Assembly (NCBI GenBank): GCA_964036275.1
Contig: OZ038433.1
Coordinates: forward strand, 32,335,336 to 32,399,335
Direction of reading: 5' to 3'
DNA from: Litoditis marina
Lineage: Eukaryota; Nematoda; Chromadorea; Rhabditida; Rhabditidae
DNA: 64,000 nt
Positions 51,915-63,245 of the stretch are shown in pieces. The stretch's first letter is position 1. Every line of letters starts with the position of its first letter. The notes below the pieces were generated by a model. The model worked only from the letters and a program-made list of their open reading frames with translations, was not told where the DNA came from and ran no database searches. Made by a program: the position numbers and the translations under genes.

Positions 51915-54767
51915 ATGGCTAGCTCGACTCTCTCTTCACTCGCCGTGGGATTCAGACATTCGTGAGTTTGAAGTTTGGCTCGTACGGTTTAACAGAAACC
52001 TGAGGTCCTCGCAAGTCTGCAAAAAAATACAGCCAATTCTAAACGGGTCTGCCAAAAGGAAGAGAAGCAAAGTGTGAAGCATTTATCTTAAGTACTGACT
52101 TTACGAAAGTCACCCTAAATTCGATTTTAAATGTCAAAGTTTCGCGCAAATCCTTTTTGTCCCTTTTATTGGTCAAACCCATTGTTCTCCTTGCTCGTCT
52201 GCAACAGGACCTACTTTCCCGTGGAATCTATTATTATATTGTACCGAAACAAGGAACCTTTCGGTTTTTGACCACATGACAAGCAAGTGCAAGTGAGTTC
52301 TAATATACAGGTACTTATTATTTTTCAGTCTGGGGTCTCCGTGCAAATTCTCGTTGCGGCGGTGTGGGAAAATCATAGCAGGATGTCCCAAAGATATCAA
52401 CTGTTGGAACTGTAAAGAAGCCGTCAAATGCACCGAAGAATATTTCTGTGGACAGTGTGAGTGCGGTTTTTGACTTATGTAGCTTGTAGGCCAATACGTT
52501 TCAGTTAACGTCATTACATATTTGAAGATATCGAGACTTATTGTCTTTTCGGTTAAACTGTTCTGCAGATATTTCATTGTTTATTTATACTTTCTAACTT
52601 TTCGTAGTTCTCGGAGTTGTGACGGGATTTGATTCATTCTGGGAGAAGGTTCCCTCAATCTGTTGTCATCTTCCACAAACTCGAGATTGGCTGATGATAT
52701 GTTGCATACACCAGGCGACTTTGTTGTGCACAAAAATTTAATGAAAATCATGAGTTTTATCTGGATGACTAAACTTAGAAACTGGTCGAAAAATGAGGTT
52801 TTTAACAGTAAAGTTGGACAATTTTTGAACTTGGGGTATATTAAATTATGGATTTTGAAGAAAATTGGGTGAATCAATGCATGATCCAACAATGTCGTCC
52901 TACGTTTGATATGTTGTGAACAAGCTCTGTAGTTTTACTATTTAGTGACAGTTTTCAGGTCATACAATACAACCTCCCGGACAGCAGAATCTTTTTGAAT
53001 ATATGGGACTACCATTATCGTTCGATGTCGATAATGATGTTCTAAAGAAGAGGTCGGTTTTTGTTGGGAAAGTTAGACTTCTCGTAGAACGTAGAATCAT
53101 TCACCTGGCCCAATACGTATTGTGAGAGCACACCCTCTCCCTGAGATGTAATAGTGCAATGTATCCAACAAAGGTGTATGTCTCGAGGCTTTTGTTGGGT
53201 GCGCTCACACAAACTACCAGGGGGATGAAGGATTTCAATTCTAGTTACCCCGGGGTATCTAAACATGAGTAATGCGTGTAAAACTCTCCGTTTTCGTCCT
53301 CCGAAGGTTTTTCGAGAAATATGGATGAACTCACTGTATTCTATATGTGCATGCATACATTTGTGGTTTACAGGTTCCGTGACCTGCAGTTTAAGCTTCA
53401 TCCGGACAAGTTTGCTCAAGCCTCATCGGATGAGAAGGCCATTTCTGATGAGCATTCTCGCAGTCTGAATGAGGCCTACAAGACGCTGTCAGAGCCGCTA
53501 GCTCGGGCCAAATATCTACTTTCTATTATAGAGGGAGACGACACCACGAAAGGTAAAAGTTTTGTATAGGTCATTTGGATCTTAGTTCTGTAGTGTTTAT
53601 ACAGGTCATTTGGGTCTTAGTTCTGTAGTTATGGTTATCCGTTTTCGAGGAAATCATTCCGAAGTTAACGGCTAACTTCCGTGGCCGTATCAAATCAAAT
53701 TAGATATCGAATGCTCAGTACTTATGTAGATAGAGTTCTTAGTTTGAAATTTGCATGGCAAACCTCAGTCATCAGAAACTGGCGGATATATGTATTATGA
53801 AGCTATAAACGCACAGTACGTGCTGATCAGATTAGTCAATCTGTTGCGACATACGGTGCTTGATACAACCCAACTTGTAGGTTGATGTGTCAATTGAAAT
53901 ATTGTTTCGGCGTCTGATGTGAAATAAAATTGGTTTGCTATTTCAGTGGATTTGGATCCCGAATCGCTCATGGATATGATGGAGTGGAATGAGAGAGTGG
54001 CAGACATGTCACTACCCCAATTAGAGGAAGAACACACGCTCGTTTCTGCCAAAATAAAAGAATATCTGCAGGAGCTCAGTACACACTTCAGCAAGCAGGA
54101 CAAATTAAACGTGCGTTTCCTCTATCATATATCGGCCAATTACACATGCAACCGGGTTGCATGCAACCAAAATGCAACCAGGTTGCATGTGTAAAGACAG
54201 TTTGGTTGCTTTCCAAATGCAACCAAAAGCAACAAAATCGCATTAAAACCGGAAAATGTCCAAAAATTGAGTGTTTGGTTGCACTTGAAAAGCAACCAAA
54301 AGCAACCCGGTTGCATTTGGAAAGCAACCGAATTTTCTTAACATCTTAACACATGCAACCCGGTTGCATTTTGGTTGCATGCAACCTGGTTGCATGTGTA
54401 AACCGCCTCATATATCTGTGTGTGGTAGTTTTTTTATCGCATTTTCCCGTGATTATCATCAACGAACACCGTGTCTTTAATAACATATTTAACAAGAAAA
54501 CACCAAACTTTTGAAGCTCGAACTTGTTCACACAAAGTGACGTTCATTTAATTCTAGGCACTTAGATTCAACGTGAGAAACTCTTTGTAGACAGCAGACA
54601 CCTAGAGGCTAGAGGCACGTGAAAGCTTTTCATATGCAAATGATGCAGACATGCATAAACACGACTATGTTGGTTACATGTTTCGTTTCCAGGTGCGAAA
54701 GAACATTACGATGCTCAGCTACTTGTACTCCCTTCGGAATACCATCGACTCTCGGTTGCATTCGTAG
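51915..54767 (+). CDS. HscB/DNAJC20-type iron-sulfur cluster co-chaperone
   Basis: Mitochondrial J-protein that brings the ISCU scaffold to its Hsp70 partner. Exons: 51915-51961, 52329-52456, 52959-53052, 53374-53552, 53947-54110, 54693-54767 (TAG); 228 aa, phases close. The N-terminus ([15 protein letters not shown]) resembles a mitochondrial presequence. Residues 41-59 hold the metal-binding CWNC...CGQC tetracysteine module typical of animal HscB. The J-domain follows from about 70, with FEYMGL, HPD at 99-101, and [18 protein letters not shown]. The C-terminal HscB helical domain starts at [15 protein letters not shown] and ends LRNTIDSRL. Intron 5 contains the foldback element at 54139-54403. 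AATAAA at 54865-54870 lies 98 bp after the stop. Confidence 0.94.
52707..52902. mobile_element. GGCGACTTT inverted-repeat element, copy in HscB intron 2
   Basis: Starts CAGGCGACTTTGTTGTGCAC and ends GGGTGAATCAATGCATGATCCAACAATGTCGTCC. Homologous to 30512-30706 and 62190-62392. Confidence 0.65.
54139..54403. mobile_element. Foldback element built of ATGCAACC/GGTTGCAT palindromes
   Basis: Ends TTACACATGCAACC and GGTTGCATGTGTAA are exact inverses. Both arms contain nested GCATGCAACC blocks, and the middle has AAGCAACC units. It is inside HscB intron 5. A degenerate relative (TTACACATGCAATCAACCAGG) is at about 58849. Confidence 0.85.
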
Positions 54768-54864
54768 TCCAGAATACTATTAGTCGTAGTTCGATTCTAG
54801 AAAATGTTACACGGGTTTTTATAGCAGATAACTAACACAACTAGTGCCATCCACAGATATATAC

Positions 54865-54870
54865 AATAAA
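54865..54870 (+). terminator. Candidate polyadenylation signal of the HscB gene
   Basis: AATAAA, 98 bp after the stop codon. Confidence 0.5.
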
Positions 54871-55052
54871 CTTTTATACGAATATGTTTAAAAACCATAT
54901 ATGATTGGTTCTTTACCAAATACTACCTGATCCTTGTGTGTTCGCAATTTGATGTTTGATGACAATCTTTGATATTTATTCTACTTCATTCGGTTTTGTC
55001 ATTTACCGAAACCATCTTTGCGTGTGCTTTTGATAATTGGTTGTTGGTCTAA

Positions 55053-55206
55053 GGCCGCTTTCATACTTTTTACGTCGGGGTTAATGTAAAGAAAACATAC
55101 GTATTGATTTTATTAGCGTTAACGCCGACGTGAATCAATACGCATGTTTTCTTTACTATTAACGCCGGCGTTGAACGCCGTCGTTAAAAAAGTATGGAAG
55201 TGGCCT
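55053..55206. mobile_element. Palindromic element (GGCGTTAACGCC type)
   Basis: Ends GGCCGCTTTCATACTTTTTA and AAAAAGTATGGAAGTGGCC are inverse. Internal AAGAAAACATACGTATTGAT and ATCAATACGCATGTTTTCTT pair, with GCGTTAACGCC and GAACGCCG blocks inside. It has no coding capacity. Confidence 0.85.
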
Positions 55207-56032
55207 AATAAGTAATACGTGTGTTCTTTGGATTATTATGTGGAACATCTAACTGCTGACTAAATGGGCTCTCATTTTTCGCGGAAAAGAGATGGGCCCG
55301 CCGTTTCTTATCATTTCTTCTTATCTATACAATAACTGAACCGAATAGATTCTATCGCCCCGCCAACTAACTAACTGATTCCCCACAAATCTCTCTCAAC
55401 CTATATTGATTATATCTAGAAGTTATTCGAAGATTGTGTGTGCAAGGATGTTTTGTTTACTCCACATTGGTAGAAAGTGTTGGTTGTCGGTTTCTCACAA
55501 TGGTATTATGTTAGACGCCCCGCCCACTTTTTTAGCGACCGCGCATTTTGCCAATGGGGGGTGGGCGCTGGAATCGAATGATTTCATTTTGTGCGCAATC
55601 ATGCCAGGTCATTCGTGGGGTGGGGTGCCACATTCACTTCGATTAGTAGTGGTGGTGAGAAGCGCTCATTGCTCTCGTGGGTAGATAACAGTTTTTTTCA
55701 GTTATGTAGGGTTTTCCAGACACGTTATTGGTCTTACTTTCTTGATCAATGGATAGTATTATCTCCTTTGCAATGTACGGTTTTAACTAATAGTGGGATT
55801 GTAATATCTCTATCATATTATTACATTGATTTTCCGTATCATGATAGTTTGTTCGTTGGTAAAACATCCATTTTCGATTGTAGACAGATGTGTTCCTGGT
55901 TTGTAGTTTGTAGTGATTGATTTCAATAAGTGACAATTCTTCTAGGGATGTACATGTGTGATGTTTTTTCGTCTTCTTCTTTGTTGACAAGCTAATGTCA
56001 TTCGATGTTGTGTGGAATGTGATTATTTCATT

Positions 56033-56043
56033 TGTCTTTTCAG
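56033..56043 (+). promoter_or_regulatory. Candidate (trans-)splice acceptor before the transketolase ATG
   Basis: TGTCTTTTCAG, matching the acceptor consensus seen at the introns of this window. The ATG follows at 56055. Confidence 0.45.
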
Positions 56044-56054
56044 GGTATCTGAAA

Positions 56055-59000
56055 ATGGTTTCTGAGCAGCTTCGCAACGATCTGGAGGATGCGGCCAACC
56101 GCATGCGGGTCTCGGCCATCGAGATGACCTGTGCCAGCAAGAGTGGACATCCCTCTTCCTCCACCTCGGCAGGTAACAGCTTTTGGTTTCTCTGCTTCAG
56201 AAAGCCAGAAACAGTTTACTTTTGGAGTTTCACCGGGAAGCCGCCAACTTTTGAAAAACGACCAGACCTCGTTGCTCTATGGAAGTTGAAAAGTTATGTT
56301 CAAATTTTCACGTGGATCTTGTAAACGAACGTGTGACCTTTCGAATGGCGCCTCAACCACAACAGCTTTAAGCTTTATCCGTTTCCAAGTTCTTATGTTA
56401 TAGCCGAAATTATCTCCACCTTGTTCTTCAATGAGATGAAGTACGACATCGCGGAGCCCAAGGCCGCCAGTGCTGATAGATTCGTCCTCTCCAAGGTATG
56501 TGGTGATGTTCTCAGGTTCACTTTTGTTTGACTCCGCTTTCTTTCTACTCCAACTCTCGATCTCCCCCACTTAAGAATGGGTTGTTTTCATGCACAACTC
56601 GGAAATACGAGGGTTTTTATCTGAAAAATCGAAAAATATCCCGACCTCACTGTTGTAGAATAGCCTTTCTTCAAACTTCACCTGTCCCTAGTCCCTGCCT
56701 TCTGATCATATTGTGTCGCTACAGGGCCACGCTTGTCCCATTCTCTACGCAGCCTGGGAGGAGGCCGGTCTCCTCTCCCATGAGCAGGTCATGTCCCTTC
56801 GCAAGGTCGACTCCGACATCGAGGGACATCCCACTCCTGTAAGAAGTTTTTCTGTCCGAAAAGGTCGCAAACGGCATACTTTTTTTGCCGAAAATAGGCA
56901 AAATCATTTTTCATTCAATCAGTTTTCACGTGCTGTTTTCACTAAAACCTGAATGCCTTTCTGTCGAATAGTTGGCACTTGATGTATGATTTCTGTGTAT
57001 ATTGATTTTTATCTAGCTGCTGACGAGACGGAAATTTTCATACTCACTTTTTCGCGAGAAGCGGAATTGGAGTTTTATGAATACGCGCACAAAGAATAAT
57101 ATTGGCCGCTAGCTAACTAGCTTATCATTTCAGAACGGTGATTTGAAAAGAAGATTTTGCCAGTTAACTCGGATATTTAAACATTTTCTGTAAGCATGTT
57201 GATGTTGTTGACTATTGATTTCAGCGTCTGAATTTCATCGACGTGGCCACTGGATCCCTGGGACAGGGTCTGTCGTGTGCGGCCGGCATGGCCTACGTGG
57301 GAAAGAACATTGACAAGGCCAGCTACAGGGTCTATTGTCTGCTGGGAGACGGGGAGAGTGCAGAGGGATCTGTGTGGGAGGCGGCAGGTAGATGATCAGA
57401 CTACAAACTACAGCTATATATTGGCTGGCTTTTATAGGAGAAAGATAGAAAACGTGGTCTAAACGAGTCTTGCAAGTTTTGAGATTTGGGTGCCGAGGGA
57501 TCTGTGTGGGAGGCGGCAGGTACTGATATTGATGATCAAACTACAGACTACAAACTTTATAGAATAAGTATTAGTTAGATGTTAGAAAGTGGGGTATTTA
57601 AGGTCAACGCAGATTTGACAACATATTTGGGAGTTTAATCTACACCTCAAAGGTGAAAAAAACTGCAAAGTGATATAGGGACAGTAGTGATGAATAACCT
57701 TGTCTTTCAGTCCCAGGGGTGTTTTTTGATATTGTAATGATAGCTAGGGCTTTTTAGTAGTGGTCAGTAATGCCTGGTGTTTCAGCCTTCGCCTCGTACT
57801 ACGCCCTGGACAACCTGGTGGCAATTGTGGATGTGAACAGATTGGGACAGTCGCAGGCCACCGCTCTCGGACACAACGTCGAAGTGTATAAGGTAGAGTT
57901 TTATCTGTTTTTCATTCGTTGACTCAGTTTTAGTGGAATATTTTGGGAGGAACCTGCTGTTATGTCTCTATCGTGTTATTTGACTGCTTGACAAACCTTC
58001 AGTTCAAGCGTTGTATTATTGATTTCTCTGTTCCAGGCTCGTTTCGCTGCTTTCGGTTTCAATGCCATCATTGTTGATGGAAACAATGTGGAAGAGCTGT
58101 TGGCCGCCTATGAAACTGCCAAGAACACCAAGGTAGGCACATTCTCTGGTAGAGAACTCCATTTCTGACACAGATTGAAACATTAGGCTATTATTAATGG
58201 CGAATCGCGAAGTTTGATCGATTTTGATCAAATTTGTTGATTTATTTTACAAAAGGACTTGACTACTTGACTTACTGATGTTCGGATACATGAAGTGCGC
58301 TTCAACTTTTAAAGTGAATGGACAATGTACCTAGTTACTTCGTAGTCGAATTGAACATTTGTTTATGAACTGCACCACTTTCACTGGACCCTAAACCTTC
58401 AAATCATGAAATGTAACGTATTTTACGCGAAAAGTGGGTTCTTTCTTATCGATCAGTCATCCATTAGTGGTATTATTTTCAGGGGAAGCCGACTGCCATC
58501 ATTGCGAAGACGCTGAAGGGAAAGGGCATCGAAGGAGTTGAGGACCAGGACAACTGGCACGGAAAACCCGTCGCCATCGAGAAGGCGAGTCGTTTATTTG
58601 TTTTTGTTTGTTTGTTGTTATTTGTTAGCATACTCCAGTAAAGCTGTCCGAATAGCTAAAAAAACGGGTTCCCTTCTCGCCAAAAGCAGGAACATCTGTC
58701 TATTTTTGTCGCATAATCGTTAATTTTCTAAGTGTTTAGTGCTAAGAACGGTTGTCAAATACTGATACCTAGAGTCGTTTGTGGTTGTTTGTCTACGTGG
58801 TTGTTGACTTGAGAGTGCGCTATCAGCATTAATGATCGAGATGGTTTACACATGCAATCAACCAGGTTGATTCGGTTATTTGGTAGAAAACTTTTGAAGT
58901 GTTTCAAAAGCAACTGACTCTGCATTCATTACAGTTATTTCTCATCAAGCTAACTATAGCTGTTCGAAATAATGTTTTGCTGTACGCTGGACTGATCAAA

Positions 59001-61773
59001 ATAATATAATGGTTTTTAGATTGAAGCCATCAAGGCGCGTTACCACGGAAGTTCCAAGGGTAAACTGGTCGCCCAGAAGCCCGTTGACGATGCACCCAAG
59101 ATCGACTTGAACATTGGAGGAATCAAGATGGCTCCTCCCACCTACACTCTGGGAGAGAAGGTTTGCCTCGTCATTTTTTCATGAGGAAGCATACACCAGT
59201 GAAGTTGCGGGTTTTAATGAAAAGTTATACATATTTGGATGGAAAACGGACTCCATTTTGTCGAATAGTAGTACCTTACTGTGGCCGTGTCCACCAATAA
59301 TTTTTCCCTTTCCCGGGAGCCGAAATTCCCGGAAACCTCCCGGAAACCTAAAAACGCTCCCGGGAGAGAAAAATTATTGTTGGATACGGCCACTGGTGGA
59401 TGTTTGGATGGAAAACGGACTCCATTTTGTCGAATAGTAGTACCTTACTGTGGCCGTGTCCACCAATAATTTTTCCCTTTCCCGGGAGCCGAAATTCCCG
59501 GAAATCTCCCGGAAACCTAAAAACGCTCCCGGGAGAGAAAAATTATTGTTGGATACGGCCACTGGTGTGTGGGTGTGGAAAGGAAAGAAGGAATCCGGAA
59601 AGATTGCCGGATAGTTTTACTCGAAAATATGTTTCAAATTGGAAATATCATTCTGCATGGAATCAAAAGCGTGGAGCAGGAGCGCAAAAAAGTGTATTCT
59701 AGTGTAACAAATCGTTATGACAACCATGCGTAAAATATCCTCTTATTCTGATATTGGTTGATGCTCACTTTTGTCCGATTTCGATCGGGACATGATCACT
59801 TTCTGGGGTAAATGCTGAAGATTCTAGGCAAAATTACTATTATTTTGTTGTTTTCGGGGCTGCTCATGCTCACTTTTTTCGCACCAATTCGGAACTATTT
59901 CACGTATGATGACAACAGTTGTTTTTTTTTCGCAAATAAATTCAATACTAACGTAGATGAATATAACTTTGTGTTTGTAGGTTGCTACTCGTGCCGCCTA
60001 TGGAACCGCTTTGGCTAAGCTGGGAGACGCCTCTCCCCGTGTCATCGGACTCGATGGAGACACCAAGAACTCCACCTTCTCTGACAAACTTCTCAAGGTA
60101 TGTTGTCGGTTTTCGGGGTTGTAGTCTGTTGTTGTTTTCTCGTTCACTCATACGTAAAAAAAGTTTCGCAGCACAAAAACAAGTATTCGTACTGTAGCTA
60201 AAAATTAATTTTTTTTACACAACCTGACGACAGTCATGTAGTGAATGAACAATACAATGGGATAGACAAGTTTTAATTGTTACTGTTACTATGTATGTTA
60301 TCTTCAGAAACACCCGGAGCAGTTTGTGGAATGTTTCATTGCCGAGCAGAATCTGGTTGGAGTAGCCATTGGCGCAGGCTGTCGCGGCAGAACTATTCCA
60401 TTCACCAGGTACGCCACACCCACACAGATGAGATTTTATATTGATGGCTCTATTGTTGTGGTGGTATATGTGGATCGTGGACATTACTTTCCAAGCTTCC
60501 AGAGTAGTTTTTTTTTCAAAATTTTTCATCCTCTGTCCCAGTAGAACTAGTCCAAATTGTCAGAAAAATTAAAATACTAGCTACTTTTTGCAATTTGGTT
60601 ATTTCTGATGCAAAAAATTGATTAAAATCAAAATTAAGTGTTCAAATCGAAAAACGGACTCCTTTTTGTGTCAGAAACCATACTGGTGTTGTATCTGGCA
60701 GTTGTTGAGGTACAATGATGTTATTCCTGTTCAGCACGTTCGCGGCCTTCTTCACACGCGCGGCCGACCAGATCAGAATGGGAGCCGTCTCGTTCGCCAA
60801 TCTGAAGTGTGTCGGATCCCACGTGGGAGTCTCCATCGGAGAGGACGGACCCAGTCAGATGGCCCTCGAGGTACTGCATAGAATCATATTACCTAGTAGC
60901 GATTTCAGGATCCTACTATTTAGACTGTATTACTAGTACTGATGCATATTTGGATTTTGATTCATTTAACCATTCGGCGGTGAATTCCTTCCCGAACCGT
61001 CTCTTCCTCAACCAAAACCGAACCGATTCTTCCCCAACCAGTTAGTTCGCTCTAGAACCGAACCAAATTTAAACCAACAAAGTTGGGGCCGAACGAATTC
61101 ATGTAATTAATGCTGAAATTGGTCGACTGCGTAACGTGTATTAGGGTTTGGTTCAGTCCATGTCGGTTTGACTAGCCAAACGGTTCGGTTCCTTACCGAA
61201 CCAACTGGTTCGGGAAGAATCGGTTCGGTTTTGGTTCGGGAACGGTTCGGGAAGAAATTTGCCCCATTCGACTGGGTGCATACTTCGAGTTTTTGCCGAA
61301 TCGCGAAAATATGGTGCGTAAACACATACTCTTTAAATCAATGGTAACTGTTTGTAATTGCGCGCCCGCTTCCTATGTTTGACTAAATCGTTTTCTGTCT
61401 CGAAATAAGAAGGCTCCCCTTGTAGTCTATTCTGATGTCTTTGTCTTTCTGCTCACCTTGTTTCCTCAGGATCTGGCGCTGTTCCGTGCCGTGCCCTCGT
61501 CGACCGTCTTCTACCCCACGGACGCGGTCTCCGCCGAGAGGGCCACCGAACTGGCCGCCAACATAAACGGCATCGTGTTCATTCGCACCGGTCGTCCCGC
61601 CCTGCCCGTCCTCTACGCCAACGACGAGCACTTTGAAGTCGGACAGGCCAAGGTTGGTGGCTGCGATTAGAAAGTGTTCATCAACAATAGTGTTGCTCAA
61701 TTTAAAAATTTGTTTTTTTTTCACGATATTGGCGAAAATGCCAACGACGAGCATTTTGTAACCGGATAAATAA

Positions 61774-61818
<45 letters not shown>

Positions 61819-63115
61819 ATAGTGGGGGTTCCGTACGTTCTTTCCGTTCCGTAGTTACATCATGGGCCAGGTTATATGTTTGCGTCAAAACTAGACGAAA
61901 AATGTGCTGTATGTGGTGCTTAGATAAGTGACTGTTCTAGGGCTGTTTGTGTTAAAAACAGAATTCAGGTTCCTGGCAAATTTTGGAATTTTCTCACGAG
62001 GATAAGATGATAATATTTGGTTTGTAGGTTGTGAAGCAGTCTGATTCTGACAAGATCGTTCTCATCGGAGCCGGAGTCACTCTGTACGAGTGTCTGAAGG
62101 CCGCCGACGAACTGGCCAAGGAAGGTTGGTACTCTTCGCCAAGTTATAGAATAGAATGAAAGAAAAAAATTTCACTTATATGAAATTCATACGTGAGGCG
62201 ACTTTGTTGTCCACAGAAATTAAGTTAAAATCGGGTGTTTTGTCGTAGTAACCGAACTGGAAAACAGGGTGCGAGATTATGTTTTCTTCAGTAATTTATG
62301 ACTGTTGTAGAAAGTGTTGTAGTTAAATGTCCCGAATGTAAGAAAAACGGGTGATTCAATAGAGTTAGAGTATCCAATAAAGTCGCCCTATCTGATGAGA
62401 TTGGAGAATTGTGGGGAAAAAAGGGTAAAAAAAATCTACTCGTCACTTCTCTTCACACGGCTATATTGCAAGTTCAACCGGAAACATCATTGGTTGCCAG
62501 GTCGGCAAAGTATATTTATGTGAACACTTCAACAGTGGGCCTCGTTTCAGGAATCAACGCCTGTGTCATTGATCCGTTCACCATCAAGCCCCTGGACAAG
62601 AAGACTATTCTGGAGCACGCGAAGAGAGTTGGAGGAAAGGTTGTCACCGTCGAGGATCACTACGCTGCTGGCGGCATCGGAGAGACGGTTAGTACATCCT
62701 GCTTGGGCAACTTTGACCGAATGGACAGAACATTATCTGTTATTTGATCTAAAATTAATTTCTCTCTGCTGAATAGTGAAAGCTTACTGATGTGTGTGCC
62801 AGCCACCTTGGCTCGCTAGCCAAAAATTGAGAAAACGGGCCCCTATTTCGTCAAACTGAAAGGTTTCAACTAGGGTTAATCTCTGTTGGCATAACTGTTG
62901 TGGTTTGTCAACAAACAGTGTTCAATACATACACACATATTACATTTTGGTTAATGTGGGTCTCTGTTCAGGTTTCTGCCGCTCTAGCCGACGAGGCAGT
63001 GCGTGTGCGTTCTCTGTGTGTGAACGGAGTTCCCCGCTCCGGACCCCCCGATGTTCTGGTTGATATGTTCGGAATCTCGGCCAGACACATTGTCCACGCT
63101 GCCAAAGAGTTTTAG
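56055..63115 (+). CDS. Transketolase
   Basis: Thiamine-diphosphate enzyme of the non-oxidative pentose-phosphate pathway, moving two-carbon units from ketoses to aldoses in the cytosol. Exons: 56055-56172, 56404-56495, 56725-56838, 57225-57387, 57786-57892, 58037-58132, 58483-58584, 59020-59160, 59981-60097, 60308-60408, 60735-60870, 61470-61652, 62028-62124, 62551-62687, 62972-63115 (TAG). All 15 phases close, giving 615 aa, the usual animal length. Visible: SGHP with His 32, KGH with His 72, the thiamine motif [13 protein letters not shown] from about 149 and its VDVNRLGQS end, the catalytic Glu in FIAEQN (about 363), [14 protein letters not shown], and IRTGRP in the C-terminal half. Exon 7 ends AAG followed by GCGAGT, so intron 7 is GC-AG. 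Introns carry foldback elements and copies of exon tails. Confidence 0.97.
57361..57560 (+). repeat. Copy of transketolase exon 4 tail in the following intron
   Basis: GAGGGATCTGTGTGGGAGG then CGGCAG plus the donor and GATGATCA..ACTACA..ACTACAAAC occurs at 57364-57410 and again at about 57496-57560. The second copy has no acceptor and is not used in the model. Confidence 0.85.
59234..59575. repeat. 169-bp tandem pair containing a foldback element
   Basis: TTTGGATGGAAAACGGACTC recurs at 59234 and 59403. Each unit holds a palindrome of about 115 bp (59280-59395 and 59449-59565) with arms GTGGCCGTGTCCACCAATAA and its near inverse, and an inner CCCGGGAG pair. It is in transketolase intron 8. Confidence 0.88.
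60976..61265. mobile_element. GGTTCGG-rich inverted-repeat element
   Basis: CTTCCCGAACCG, AACCAAAACCGAACCGATTC and TCCCCAACCAG on the left are mirrored by CTGGTTCGGGAAGAATCGG, GGTTTTGGTTCGGGAACGG and TTCGGGAAG on the right. It is in transketolase intron 11. Confidence 0.8.
61739..61766 (+). repeat. Fragment copy of transketolase exon 12 tail
   Basis: GCCAACGACGAGCATTTTG closely matches GCCAACGACGAGCACTTTG inside the exon (about 61618-61636), followed by degraded sequence. It lies 86 bp into intron 12. Confidence 0.7.
61768..61817 (+). repeat. (AT)n microsatellite
   Basis: ATAAATAAATA passes into about 19 uninterrupted TA units in transketolase intron 12. Confidence 0.97.
62190..62392. mobile_element. 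GGCGACTTT inverted-repeat element, copy in transketolase intron 13
   Basis: Starts GTGAGGCGACTTTGTTGTCC and ends CGGGTGATTCAATAGAG..ATCCAATAAAGTCGCCC. Homologous to the copies at 30512 and 52707. Confidence 0.7.
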
Positions 63116-63245
63116 ATCTATTCACAAGCACCCTAGTTAGCAGCTATCTAGGTCAAGTTCCGCTGTTTTGGTTGGTTTTTAGATCTATGCACAAGCACTC
63201 TAACTCTAGTTAGCCGTTATCTAGGCCAATTTTCACCGTTTCGGT
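63113..63245 (+). repeat. Tandem duplication spanning the transketolase stop and 3' UTR
   Basis: TTTTAGATCTATTCACAAGC... at 63111 restarts as TTTTAGATCTATGCACAAGC at about 63177, and the following GTTAGC.G.TATCTAGG.CAA block repeats too. The unit is about 66 bp. Confidence 0.85.

Larger units (their letters stand above)
54768..56054. other. Intergenic region between HscB and transketolase
   Basis: No gene seen. Contains the HscB AATAAA, the palindromic element at 55053-55206 and the likely transketolase promoter. TGTCTTTTCAG at 56033-56043 precedes the ATG by 11 bases and may be a spliced-leader or 5' UTR acceptor. Confidence 0.45.
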
